NCBI GenBank assembly: GCA_022496805.1
Contig: CM040088.1
Span: forward strand, 6,913,001 to 6,977,000
Source: Pohlia nutans
Lineage: Eukaryota; Streptophyta; Bryopsida; Bryales; Mniaceae
Direction: 5' to 3'
DNA: 64,000 nt
The notes beneath the pieces are model-generated. The model saw nothing but the letters and a program-made list of their open reading frames with translations, searched no databases and had not been told where the DNA came from. This document shows positions 35,480 to 49,576 of this stretch, one piece after another. The first letter of the stretch is position 1; each line of letters begins with the position of its first letter. The position numbers and the translations under genes were made by a program.

Positions 35480-36531
35480 AAAGAAATCAGATGTTATTTC
35501 CATGTTGCAGAGGGGTTGGTGTTAGAGAAGTGTTAAAGAGTTTGCATGTAAGTGTTGGAACTGTACACAAGTTTCGAAAGAAATTTGTTTCTATTGTAGA
35601 ATTATCACATGGAGGTAGAACCAAAAAATTGATTCCTGCAATGGAACGGTCTTGTATGTTGGATATGACTAGAGGGGAATTTAATACTGCTGTAGAGGCT
35701 ACAAAAAATGTGCAAGAGGCATTTGGGATGCAAGTGTGTGTTGAAACAATGAGATGTGCTTTGCGTAGAGGTGGTTTACAATCACAAGTGAAGCAAATAA
35801 AACCACGTCTCTCAATCAAGAATGTCAAAGCACGTTTAGACTTTGCAAGAGTCCATTTAGATTGGACTATAGATAATTGGAGTCATGTCAAATTCTCTGA
35901 TGAGTCTAAAATCAATTGATTTTTTCTGATGGAATCTCTTCGTGTTGGAGTCGTGATCGACATGAGTTGTCAACTCACACTGTTACAGAGACAATAAAGC
36001 ATGGTGGTGGTGGGATCATGATTTGGGTAGTATGACTAGTCATGGACCAGGATTGGTGTACAAAATTGAAGGTCGCCTCAATCAACATGGATACCGTCAA
36101 ATTTTAGAGCAAACAATAGATGGTACAATCATAAAATATAAATTAGATGCTACAAAAGTCATCTTTCAGCAAGATAATGCATAAAGATGATGCAAGAATG
36201 GTTCTCAAGGCAAAGTTTTAGTCTTCTAACGTGGCCAGCCCAATCCCATGATTTAAATCCAATAGAACATCTATGGGCAATCTTCAAAAGGAGATTGAAT
36301 CAATATGATTCACCTCCAAAAGGAATGCCATTGAATCAATATGATTCACCTCCAAAAGGAATGCCATTGAATCAATATGATTCACTTCCAAAACGAATGA
36401 TTGAATTATGGGAGCGTGTAGTTCTAGTTTTTTCTTCTATTAGTACACATGATTGCAAGAGACTTGTAGAAAGCATGCCCAAAAGGATGGAAGCTGTAGT
36501 AGCTTCAAAAGGGAAATGGACAAAGTATTAG
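35480..36531 (+). pseudogene. Tc1-like transposase pseudogene
   Basis: An HTH region (VREVLKSLHVSVGTVHKFRK) is followed by the catalytic region. The first Asp is in WSHVKFSDESKIN. After a stop and frameshift come HGGGGIMIW, then MTSHGPGLVYKIEG, FQQDNA with the second Asp, and SHDLNPIEHLWAIFKRRL with the Glu. The spacing and DLNPIEHLW box identify Tc1 (DD34E) rather than plant mariner (DD39D). Breaks: TGA at 35,917, frameshifts near 35,920 and 36,030, and a stop with a small deletion at 36,181. The N-terminus before the HTH is not clear. A 12-residue segment near the C-terminus is triplicated. Confidence 0.85.
36296..36402 (+). repeat. 36-base in-frame triplication in the Tc1-like transposase
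   Basis: The unit TTGAATCAATATGATTCACC... occurs three times, encoding LNQYDSPPKGMP twice and LNQYDSLPKRMI once. Related transposases have this segment once, just after DLNPIEHLWAIFKRR. Confidence 0.8.
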
Positions 36532-36849
36532 GTAACTTACTTAGAGCATTCACAAAACTGTACTAATGTATATACTAATTTGAAACTTTCATTTTTCCTT
36601 CAATGATACTTGTTTTAGTTGGAACTTTTTACATATGTGTACTAGATTGGATGTAATATATGCCTCAAATTACTATTTGAAAGTTTGGACATTCATTTGT
36701 CTGAAACTTCTTCTTGAATTTAGAAGTTCTAATGATTGGAATAATTTTGTGAGGTACTATATGTTAAGCCCCAAGCCTTTGAATTCTCAACATGAATTGG
36801 CCATAAACTCCCATGGCGTCTCGACTTGAACTTGAAGTGCATCCTAACT

Positions 36850-37076
36850 TAAGGTAGGAGCACCTAAAATCAACATTATATCTAATTACGACAAAATCTA
36901 GGCACGATAGTCATTCTAGAACGTAAATCTAGGTAGTCCATAGATAGCTTATTGTTTTGGTCAACATACAATAAAATGGGCTCTATGATGTGCCTAGATT
37001 TGCGTTCTAAAATGATTGCATGGTTTAAATATTGCTGCAAATAAGTACAATGTTGGTTGTAGGTGCTCTACCTTAC
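36850..37076. mobile_element. Foldback MITE upstream of RPT5
   Basis: Left TAAGGTAGGAGCACCTAAAA and right, complement TAAGGTAGAGCACCTACAAC, are long imperfect inverted repeats that continue inward (CTAGGCA...AACGTAAATCTAGG pairing with CCTAGATTTGCGTTCTA). It ends about 275 bases before the RPT5 start codon. The TAAGGTAGAG termini are shared with the element at 59,821-60,217. Confidence 0.75.
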
Positions 37077-37088
37077 ATCCATTTCGTA

Positions 37089-37178
37089 CGGGTGTGATAT
37101 TACAGGAGTCTCGGTGTGTTGGATGAACGTACGGATGTGATATTACAGGAGTCTCGGTGTGTTGGATGAACGTACGGA
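37089..37178. repeat. 45-base direct duplication in the RPT5 promoter
   Basis: TGTGATATTACAGGAGTCTC followed by GGTGTGTTGGATGAACGTAC is present twice in direct tandem. It lies about 175-260 bases upstream of the RPT5 ATG, so it may have doubled any binding site it contains. Confidence 0.8.
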
Positions 37179-37210
37179 TGAAAACCGAGCTCCAGCTGAG
37201 TGGGAGCTTC

Positions 37211-37219
37211 AAACCCTAA
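37211..37219 (+). promoter_or_regulatory. Telo-box in the RPT5 promoter
   Basis: AAACCCTAA, about 135 bases before the start codon. Telo-boxes are known in plant promoters of growth- and translation-related genes. The role here is inference. Confidence 0.4.
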
Positions 37220-37351
37220 TTGCAAAACCAACAACAACGAAGCTTTGTTGTGTGTGGAGATCGGGGTTCCGTTTGTGGTAGAGTTTTGTGTTGTCGATTT
37301 GTATTGAAGGAGGAGACGAGCAGGAAGTGTCGGCAACAGCAAGCAAGAAGC

Positions 37352-40794
<3,443 letters not shown>

Positions 40795-41090
40795 ACATTT
40801 TTTCTCAAAGTGTAGACTTCAGCTTCAGATATCTGCCCTAAAGTTTTCGAACTCTGTCAGTTAGACAGTAGATGAAGTGGCCGTTTTCACCTGCTCTTGT
40901 AAATGAGTCTGATCAGTTTTATATTGTCCCAAAGTGTGTACTGTGGTTTTAGCTCGTCATTGCCCATCAAAAAGGAAGCTGTTGACTCAAGCTATAGTTT
41001 CTAATTAGCCCTTTGCTTACGTCCATTTAATACTCTCTCCTGCCATGTCATCTCCATTTAGTTCTGTTAAGTGTCAACAGATGACAATAG
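40795..41090 (+). other. RPT5 3' region
   Basis: Probable 3' untranslated sequence after the TAA; AT-moderate with no open frame. No unambiguous polyadenylation signal was identified. Confidence 0.4.
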
Positions 41091-43020
41091 GGTTTCAGAA
41101 AGTTATGGATTTTTAATTGAATTTCATCATCATGAATTGAATTAAATTATGAAAAATGGAATATGGGAGTTTTTGTTGTCATTTTTGGCATCGTGAAGGT
41201 CATACTCGACGAGTAGGGGTGTAGTGAAGTTGTTTTGTGGCTTTTGGACATATAGTATAAAAGTTATGGATTTTCAATCGAATTTCGTCATCATAAACTT
41301 AATTAAATTATGGATATATTATTCTAAAATGCAAAGCAAAAACAATAGCATGGAGAACACGAGAATGCACAAGGACATGGGGAACATAGGAAACATCTGG
41401 GCCAGTGGCAAGGCCAAACTGTCTATACATTAAAGAAGGTTGTTTGTTTTGTTTTATTTCGTTTGTTTTGTTTTGTTACATTGAGATCTCTCCGACAGTG
41501 TGTCCGCCGGCTGCATTCTTAGTACCATTGGAAAGCTCTCGACGAAGAGTGCACGGAGTGAGTTTGGTCACGTTTGGACATATGTTGTGAAAGTTATGGG
41601 TTTTTAATCAAATTTTGTCAATGTAATTTGAATTAAATTATGAATAATGGAATATGGGAGTTTTTGATGTCATTCTTGGCATCCTCAAAATGTTCTCGAT
41701 GAGTTGGGGTACACTGAAGCTAGCTTGTCCCATTTGAACCTATGGTGTAAAAGTTATGGATTCTTAATTGAATTTTGTCACTATAAATTGAATTAAATTA
41801 TAGATAAATTATTCTAAAAAATAAAATGAAAAACAAAAGCATAGGGTATGGGGAGCATCGGGATACGTGGAAAACAAGGAACATCTGGGCCAATGGCTTA
41901 GGGCCACACTAGTATACATTAAAGAAGGTTGTTTGTTTTGTTTTGTTTTGTTACGTTGAGATCTCTTTGACTGTACGTCCGACGGCTGCGTTCTTGGTAT
42001 AGACGGAAAGCCCTCGAGGAGGAGGAATGCACGAAGTTGGTTTTGTTGAATTTGGACATTCGGTGCAAAAGTCATGGATTTTTAAACAAATTTTGTCACT
42101 ATAAATTAAAATTAAATTATGAAAAACAAAATATGGGGTTTTTGATGTCATTTTTGGCATTGTTAGAAAGCTCTCGATTAGTAGGGGTGCAAGAAAGTTG
42201 TTTCATAGTTTTTGAATCTACAGTGTAAAAGTTTTGGATTTTTAATCCAATTTTTTGAAAGCTCTCAACGAATAGGGGTGTACAAAAGTTGTTTCGTAGT
42301 TTTTGAATCTACGGTGTGAAAGTTATGGACTATTTTTAATCAAATTTTGTGCATTGTGTTTTGAATTAATTTATGCATCAATTATTTTAAAAAGCCAAAG
42401 AAGTAGCAAAAGCACGGGGAACACGAGGAACACACATGAATACAAGAAACACTAGGAACATGGGGAATACACGGATACACATGGAACGTAGAGAACGCAC
42501 GGAGAACACGGGGAACATATAGGTACACAAGGAACACACAAGTACATGGGAGCATAAAAGACATGTGCAACACACGGAGCATCTGGACCAATTGCACATA
42601 GCCACACTAGTACATATGTTAGAGAAGGTATTTTGTTTGTTTGCTTTGCCGTTTTGTTTTGTTTTGTATGTAAGGTTGAGATCTCCTCAACCGTATGCCC
42701 GTCGACCACGTTCTTGGTATTGTTAGAAACCTCTCGACGAGGAGGAGTGCACCGAAGCTGTTTCGTTACTTTTGGACTTATAGTGTGAAAGTTATGGATT
42801 TTTGAGGGATTTTCGTCATCATAAATTGAATTAAATTATGAAAAATGAAATATGGAAGCTTTTGATGTCATTCTTGGCATTGTTGAAAAGCTCTCGACAA
42901 GTAAAGGTGCACGGAAATAGTTTCGTGAGTTTTGACTTACGGTGTGGAAGTTATGGATTTTTAATTGAATTTCTTTACCATTAATTGAATTAAATAATGA
43001 ATAAATTATTTAAAAAAAAG
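41091..43020. repeat. Degenerate tandem array downstream of RPT5
   Basis: The motif GAAAGTTATGGATTTTTAAT, followed by TGAATT.CGTCA.CATAAATTGAATTAAATTATGAA, recurs at about 41,100, 41,260, 41,590, 41,750, 42,070, 42,230, 42,310, 42,785 and 42,950. It alternates with a second module containing AAGCTCTCGACGA.TAGGGGTGCA and a third containing GAAGGTTGTTTGTTTTGTTT and GAGATCTCT. The order implies a higher-order unit of several hundred bases, diverged. No protein coding. Confidence 0.75.
42413..42570. repeat. GGAACAC-type minisatellite within the array
   Basis: Irregular repetition of GGAACACACGG, GGGAACAC and GGATACACATGG-like units. It expands a short motif that is also present at about 41,350 and 41,860 in the other modules. 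Confidence 0.65.
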
Positions 43021-43623
43021 AATAAGAAGCAAAAGCATGGTTAAATCATGGGAAACATTGGACCAATGACACAAGGCCACACAAACATACACAAATATAC
43101 ATCCGATTCTCATTCTACATCCAAAACATCCAATTCTTTAGATCATTAGCCAAATTTGGAGATAAATAAGTGTCAAGAATTTGAGTCTAGCGCAGAATCC
43201 CGCTTCGGGTTAAAAGACAAAACAACAGGAAACATCCATGAAAACAAGCCCGAAGGCAACAAAGGACACAAGGTCCATTAAATCAAACCAAAAAACTTGA
43301 GTCTGGCGCCTTAGACACTTGACAATATTGACATATATTCCCTTCGTACACCGGGATTCAAGGATCCTCAGAACGGCAATGAACTTTGTATCAGTTCATT
43401 GTTCGTTTTTCATTCCATTCTATGAGCTCATCTCTTAGAGCTGGTTTCTATGAGCTCCTACAATCAACCTGCCCGCAACCATGGCAGATTGGCAGACCTC
43501 CTCCCACACCCTCCAACCTCATATACAACCTTTTTTAGAAAATATTTGTTGCTCATTTCTTTGGATAGACGATCATGGAAACAAACCCTTATAATATACT
43601 TCCATGCAAAAGCAGACTCTAAC
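43021..43623. other. Gene-free interval
   Basis: Mixed-composition sequence between the tandem array and a TTAA element; nothing recognised. A 61-codon plus frame at 43,450-43,635 has no family resemblance. Confidence 0.4.
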
Positions 43624-44144
43624 TTAATCCTTTGACACGCCTTCGTTCTTGTAATGAACGATGAATATATTATAAGCCTTCTCTTGATTACATCCCGTAC
43701 AATTTTTCATTCATCCAAAATTTCCTTGGTTCTTGTGCTAAATGAGGACCATTTTAACAATATGGATCTTCAAAATATGATATTATGATTTTTTTTAAAT
43801 GACAAAATTGGTTTAGTTGAAATTTCATTTTAGGGTTCAAAAAGTGAGACCTTAACAATGATTTTCCAAAACAAGTAGAATCAAATAATGGAAATTATAC
43901 CATCTCATAGTGCATATACTTCCAAATTCGTTATAATTTTTTAAAATAAAAAGTTGTTAATTTGGGATTTTAAAGTGAATTTCAAAAGAAAACCTTGCAA
44001 AATTAATTAAAAACTATTAATATTTTTTTGATAAATCCCACTGTACAGATGTGATCTACACATTGAGATTTACAACTTTTATTTATTAAACATTTTATTA
44101 CACATCTTTGAAATCGGTGGTGGATCAAAATGTTAAAGGGTTAA
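43624..44144 (-). mobile_element. TTAA element, family C, inverted copy
   Basis: Bounded by TTAATCCTTTGACACGCC and AAAGGGTTAA. Its interior is the reverse complement of 56,984-57,515. One clear shared block is the GCACTATGAGATG...TTTGATTCTACTT...TTTTGGAAAATCA stretch. No coding capacity. Confidence 0.7.
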
Positions 44145-45547
44145 ATGCCACTAAAGCGACAATCATGCATTGATCTAGAAGTCCAAAGTTTTTATTATCA
44201 ACATAACTACCACTTGGAAAGTAAAGCTTCAATCATTTCTAGTCCAATTCGATTCGCAGTCGAGCAATTGCATAGCAAAATACTAGCCTTTGCAATGCAA
44301 TTTTAGGCTCGTTTCCAAAATTGTTCTCTCAAAGTTACAAACCTTGATACGACCTCGTAAGAAAAGAAATGCATGAAATGGTATGGTTTTAGTGAAAGCA
44401 CTTCAAACATTCATCAAGAACAAATAGTGTTTCTTGGACCTTATCTATTTAGAACAAAATTTCCTTTAAAAACATGTCATTGGATCACTAAAAATGTGTT
44501 CACAGAAATGTAGAAAAATAACGAACGTTGAGTGGTGTAGGTATTGGAAATTGTCTACAAAAGTGTCAAATTTGTAAATGTGTGAAAAAATGTATGATAA
44601 AGTATATATTTTGTATGGACCTAAAAAGATAGATTATAAATTATGAATTTTAGATCAAATCTGTACAAATGGATTTCCAAAATTCATTGTATACAATTAT
44701 ATATATAATATCTAAATAATACACTTTCAAAACTCAAAACAAATAAAAATTAATTATTTATCTTTCAATTTTGGTATGATTGGCTAAAAGCATAAGGTTA
44801 ATAAGACGCTTAAAGAATTAGTTGCACTTAAACTATTCATTCTGTTAGGTTCTTACATAGTGTTGTTTAAATTGGCATTTAGACAAATTATAAACTCTAA
44901 ATCTTGGCAACTTCTATTTATGTGATGAACATTTATACCTTTAGGTAATAATAATTAAATTCAAAAAAAAATTGAATAATATATTTTTTATGAATGTTCA
45001 AAAAAATTCTTTTAAAATTTATTTATAAAAAATCTAAATGGTTTTAATAGTATTCACGCATATGGATGAAGTTTAGAGATTACACATTACAACTTTCATA
45101 TTTTTACAAACTTCAAAAAATCATATACAACACATAATATAACACATTTAGTTTGTAGCAAAAACCCTCAGGCATTTAAGGGTTAAATCCATAATCTAAA
45201 TGAAACATGAGTGAAATATGGATTAAATATGATTTATTCATATAAAAACATGTACATTCATTCAAAATGTAGTGATATTACCTTTGCATTACACTCTTTT
45301 CCAACAATTTTGCATTATTTTCTTGTGACATTTCAATAGTCTATTTTAAAAAAATATATATTTTATAGCAATTTAGCAATAAATGGTCAAAATAGAACAT
45401 TGAGAAAAGAACATTGAGGGCAAGATCAAATGGTTGTCCATTGAAAGTTGCCAAATGAAGGGAAGGTACTAGCCTTTTTTTAGCTAGGAAATAGCCATGA
45501 AGCAAAATTATTATTAGAAAAAGAAACTTGGACCCAAAACCCATTCT
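44145..45547. other. AT-rich region with an orphan TTAA end
   Basis: A right-hand TTAA terminus (GGCATTTAAGGGTTAA, ending 45,186) is present but I cannot place its left end. Otherwise AT-rich and without genes. Confidence 0.4.
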
Positions 45548-46463
45548 TTAACCCCTAAAATTCCTTGACCGTATTCTCACAAAAAACCATGAAAAACGCA
45601 GCATTTGGAAGTTGCAGAAGAAATCATATGTTTTTTATTTTTTTCATCATTTAACCGTAAGATCTAATACCCAACTTGAATTTTCATGTGAGCACAAAAT
45701 TTGAGAGCAAAATGACCATTAGATTCTTAGATTATAAGGATCAAAGTTGCAAAAGAAGATTTTTTGGGGTTCAATCCGGTGACAAATTTGAACTTTAGAA
45801 ATTAATATCTTTTTTTTGAATGGGTTAGAAATTCATTGAATGGCAAGGCCATGTTAACAATTGAGTTAAGTCTTCAAATATAAAATCTTGTAAGAAAAAA
45901 GCTCATATTAATTTTTTCATAAAACAATTACTAGAAGTGGGTACAAAGTGAAAGGAAAAAGAAAATCATTAATAAGTTTGACATGGAATTGTAAAATGTC
46001 AATCTTAACGGTGAGAATGTTGTACTTGGAAATCTTCACCTAGTGCCTTTTATTTCATTAAAAAATATTGAAAATTGAATTTAGAAATGAGCTTCAAAGT
46101 TTTTTTGTCCAAACTGCCCAAAAAACAGATCTCCTCATAACTTTTATCCTATTGCTCAAAATGGGTTGATTTAAAGCTTCATTTGTAGATGAAGATCAAC
46201 CAATCATGAATCAAAAAAGAAATTTTGAAAAAGAGTAAAAAATAAAAAAATTCTTGTTGCCCGATCTCGCTTCAAAAACTTCAAATGCTTATAACTTTTG
46301 CAATACTTATCGGAATGACATGAAACGAAGTGCGACATGTAGAGTGTAGTTTTTGGAAGCTACACTGAAATTTTCATTGAAACTTTTAAAAGTATGAGGT
46401 CCCTAGAGGCTGCCCAAAAAGTGGAACGACCAGAATATGGTCGCTCAGAATTTTAGGAGTTAA
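45548..46463. mobile_element. TTAA element, 0.92 kb
   Basis: Left TTAACCCCTAAAATTCC, right CAGAATTTTAGGAGTTAA: inverted repeats of about 13 bases within TTAA. The interior differs from the other families and has no transposase. Confidence 0.65.
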
Positions 46464-46551
46464 TCACCAAAATATTCATCTGTGTTGACATATTTTCATT
46501 CAATTATGACCACTTTATCTAAAATCTAAACGAAAGTGCTAAAGAGAGAAA

Positions 46552-47013
46552 GGGACACTTCATACTATGGCCAAAGGTCAAGAGGCTTGAATTCCACCAA
46601 TCAAATTGCAATAAAAAGTTGGCCTCTCAACTCTTCATTCTAAAGGCCAAAGTCCAAAAGGTGCCACCTTCCAAAATGCCTACACGACATCACTTTTTAA
46701 CCATTTTGGCGCGAAGGTGACGGATTCTTGAGGGAGAATTGGGTCGAACGAGAATGAAAACCAAATTCTCCCTCAAGAGACCATCAAATTATTTTGATAA
46801 ACTAATAAGATTTTTTATTTGATAAAGGCCTTTGCCGTCAAAGGCTTGGATTTTGGATTTGGCCTTTGGGGCTTCACACAGTATACGCGACCGCATGCTC
46901 CAGTATTTGTATTTTATTATATATTTTCAACCCAAGCCTTTGGACCCTCAACATGAATTGGCCAAGAACTCCAACGGCCTCTCGACTTCGACGGCCATAC
47001 TGTGAAGCGGTCC
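46552..47013. mobile_element. Repeat element E, copy 2, uninterrupted
   Basis: Left GGGACACTTCATACTATGGC and right, complement GGACCGCTTCACAGTATGGC, are inverted ends. Collinear with 34,393-34,878 plus 36,757-36,845, which shows the pre-insertion form of that copy. No coding frame. The superfamily is unclear because I could not identify target duplications. Confidence 0.6.
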
Positions 47014-47436
47014 TAACTCTGTTCCAAAGGGCCAATGTGCATGAAGAGTTGTTGGGGGCCAAGTGATGCCAACTAGGCCATCAAGACCAAGTTCACATGT
47101 GCTACCCTTAAACCCATGGTCTCTATGTAATATAACATTTAGTAGCATGTACTGTCACTGCCTTGGCTCTACAATAGATACTGTAGAATATTCTACATCC
47201 AACAATATTTCATCACTAGCTAAGTGGATATGTGGAGGCTCAATGTGATGAACAGAATGCATGAAGGAAAGGCAGTGGGCATGAAGGCTATTGAATGTTA
47301 TGAAAGGTGGAACCCTAAGATGACATTATTCTTTTTTTCCACAGCCAATGAACTCTCCTTTTTCTTCTCTGGCACAAGTTTATGGGAAACTCTCTTGTGT
47401 GATGTCATTTTCGGTAGTTACCACCGCACCCTGGGT

Positions 47437-47662
47437 TTAACCCTTAAAGGTTCAGAGAGCCCTTTTCGACCAATATTACATTGTATTTGGCATGGTTCCA
47501 AAACTTCAATGGGTTTAAGATCAAAATTGAAGTTAAAATTCACGTCAATATGATTTTAATGAGCTATTGGGGTCTCAATTTGAAACTTTCTATTTACAAC
47601 AAATGTCAAATACCAGTATGCGTCAACGTATCTACTATCTCCATCAGCCCTTCAAGAGTTAA
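47437..47662. mobile_element. Short TTAA element, degenerate ends
   Basis: TTAACCCTTAAAGG on the left and CCTTCAAGAGTTAA on the right, about 226 bases apart. The size matches family A, but the interior does not obviously match. Confidence 0.5.
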
Positions 47663-48227
47663 TAGACCCACGCACATGTAGCTGCAAGTTGCAGCCGGAT
47701 GCTGCAGCCTTCGTTGATGAATCGTTGATGAATCGTTGATGAAGATACATGTGGAAGGCTAAGAGTGTCTCGCTATTTTCAGCAAGACATTCAATAATAG
47801 TGCCTTCAAAGCTCAACTAGGGCTGTGACAGCTGTGAATAATGACTACAAGTGGTTGCAAGATTTTTGACGACTAGGGAGCGTAGTCGCATCTTGCAGCA
47901 TCTCGCAACTCTTCCAAGGCGAGAACATTGTGCCGCTTATTCTGGTGCCGCGGCTGCAGCCAGCAGTTGAGGTCGATGTGCATTGTGCCCCTCGCTAGCT
48001 AGGCCACCATGACCAAGTTCGCACGTGCAACCCTTCATGCCCCTTTCCAGGGTAGACTCTAGATTCTGAAAGTGCTAACACTGTTTTCATTGGTGCCACA
48101 CTGCCACCTGTTTGAAAATTTTCAACGACGAGGAAAACCCACAAAGTCACAAACCCGTGCTGGCTCACTGCGGCGCTGTTCTCGAGGTGACGAGACGCTG
48201 TCAGCAAAATCCCGGAATAGTGTGGCT
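47663..48227. other. GC-richer interval upstream of small genes
   Basis: Composition rises compared with flanks. It contains a short direct repeat (GATGAATCGTT three times near 47,715-47,745) and several GCTGCAGC motifs. No convincing frame. Confidence 0.4.
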
Positions 48228-48359
48228 ATGGCGGAGGCCCTTCTTTACCTCCTTGCAAGCTTCCTGAGTGCCTGCCTTGCTTGCTTGCCTGCACACGCCA
48301 ACGACCCATTCTCCTTTCTGTCCCTTTCTAGGAACCTCATGATGCTTGACCATGACTAA
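48228..48359 (+). CDS. Possible small secreted peptide, 43 residues
   Basis: ATG to TAA. It starts MAEALLYLLASFLSACLACL, which has a signal-peptide-like hydrophobic core ending near PAHA. A minus-strand frame of 117 codons overlaps it. It lies about 460 bases upstream of the TAXIMIN-like start and might instead be leader sequence of that gene. Weak. Confidence 0.2.
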   Translation: MAEALLYLLASFLSACLACLPAHANDPFSFLSLSRNLMMLDHD

Positions 48360-48818
48360 TTTCCCCACTGCAGCAGCACCTCGTGCATTTGGCGCATTAC
48401 TTACTTGCAGCGATTGCCTGCCGCGAAAATCAGATATAGTCGGGTTTGTGGGTTTTGAGCCTGAGCGACCTTTTCTTTCGAAGCTGAAGTTGGCCGAATT
48501 GGCGACGTTAACGATCAACTCTTGACGGTGTGTGCTGTAGTAGTTTCGGAGCATTTAAGGTCGGGAAGAGCGGCAGACAGGAGGCTTTCAGCTTAAGATA
48601 TTAAGGTGTTGAGTACTCACAGCAAGGTGAGCAAACAGAGGAAATTGGCGCTGAGCGCCCTGTCGTAACAATTGATGCATTAGCAGGATGCTGTCTACAG
48701 TACCGTAGTGTCGTTGTAATTTGCATTAAATCCCTAAAGTAGCAGGGGTTTGTGTTGGCTGACTTTGGAATTTCTTTGTGCAGAGGAACAAGAGATATTT
48801 AAGCGTGAATCAGACAAG

Positions 48819-49576
48819 ATGTGCGAGGGATGCAGACCGCTCGGGTTCCTCATAGGGTTGCCATTCATGTTGGTGGCTTCGCTGCTCTCCCTGGTTGGCG
48901 TGTTGCTATGGATCATCACGTAATTATGTTCTTCCTTCTTTCTATGCTCTGCTCGTGATTTCTTTCGAAAGATCCTTTGTTTAGAAAGGCTCTAGTGTTT
49001 CAAGTTTTGCTAAGTTTCTTTCAAAGCGTTTGATCATGGCTATCAAAAGTACAAGGCTCTAGTAATTTTGAAAAAAGCACAACAAGATCAATGCCCCGTT
49101 CTTGCTTTTTGGATTCTCTTTACTACCGTGGACGAAACCAATCCTTCAGTGTAGAGAATTTTGCAGAGAGAAGCAATTAGGATCGGGTTGTACTTCAATT
49201 CTATGTTTGAGTTATTAGCAATTTAGTGTTTCCTTTACCTCTTTGCACTTAATAATCTTTTCAAGAATGAATATAAAGTATTTATTGTTGAACTCTTTTC
49301 TATGCATCCTTCAACTTCATAAGGTTTTTAGCATAAGGTTTTTGGGCACACATTGTAGGACGTATGCACTTTTTAATAAAAAGTTTGAAAGTTGAAACTT
49401 CACCTTTGAAAAAAACTAATTGTTGAATGCTGGCGATTGTAATGGTGTGCAGGGTGCCGTTCATGTTCTGCTGCCCGTGCATCATTTGCTTCACGCTCCT
49501 GGCTGAATTTGCCGTGAGCCTCATCAAAGCGCCGTTCAACGTCATTACCTGGTTCACCGAGCAAATACCATGCTAG
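48819..49576 (+). CDS. TAXIMIN-like cysteine-rich signalling peptide
   Basis: Two exons (48819-48919 and 49453-49576; GTAATT donor, GTGTGCAG acceptor) encode 74 residues, close to the usual length of about 73. The protein begins MCEGCRPLGFLIGLPFMLVA and continues as a hydrophobic helix, followed by a Cys cluster (MFCCPCIICFTLL). It ends IKAPFNVITWFTEQIPC. The CRPLGFLIGLPF start and the WFT.QIPC end are signatures of TAXIMIN, a conserved plant peptide linked to lateral organ separation and, in Taxus, taxane metabolism. Both exons are short and the join restores a Thr codon, which is why a simple ORF scan misses it. No defects seen. Confidence 0.92.

Larger units (their letters stand above)
35070..36754 (+). 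mobile_element. Complete 1.7-kb Tc1-like element (DD34E), dead
   Basis: The left end CCTCACAAAACTGTTCCA and the right end, whose complement is CCTCACAAAATTATTCCA, form imperfect inverted repeats of about 27 bases. Both are bordered by TA (35,068-35,069 and 36,755-36,756), the Tc1/mariner target. The total of 1,685 bases is the usual Tc1 size. The transposase is frameshifted. The element lies in a TATATA site of element E. Confidence 0.85.
34393..36845. mobile_element. Repeat element E, copy 1, interrupted by later insertions
   Basis: 34,393-34,878 and about 36,757-36,845 together match the uninterrupted copy at 46,552-47,013. Shared text includes TATGGCCAAAGGTC near the left end, the CATTTTGGCGC.AAG.TGACGGA block, and AAGCCTTTG..., CTCAACATGAATTGGCC on the right. 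The gap holds a small MITE and a Tc1-like element. The insertion point is a TATATA stretch. Confidence 0.65.

Noticed and set aside
48201..48554. 117-codon minus-strand frame
   Set aside because: No recognised domain; lies in the GC-richer upstream region of the TAXIMIN-like gene and is likely chance.
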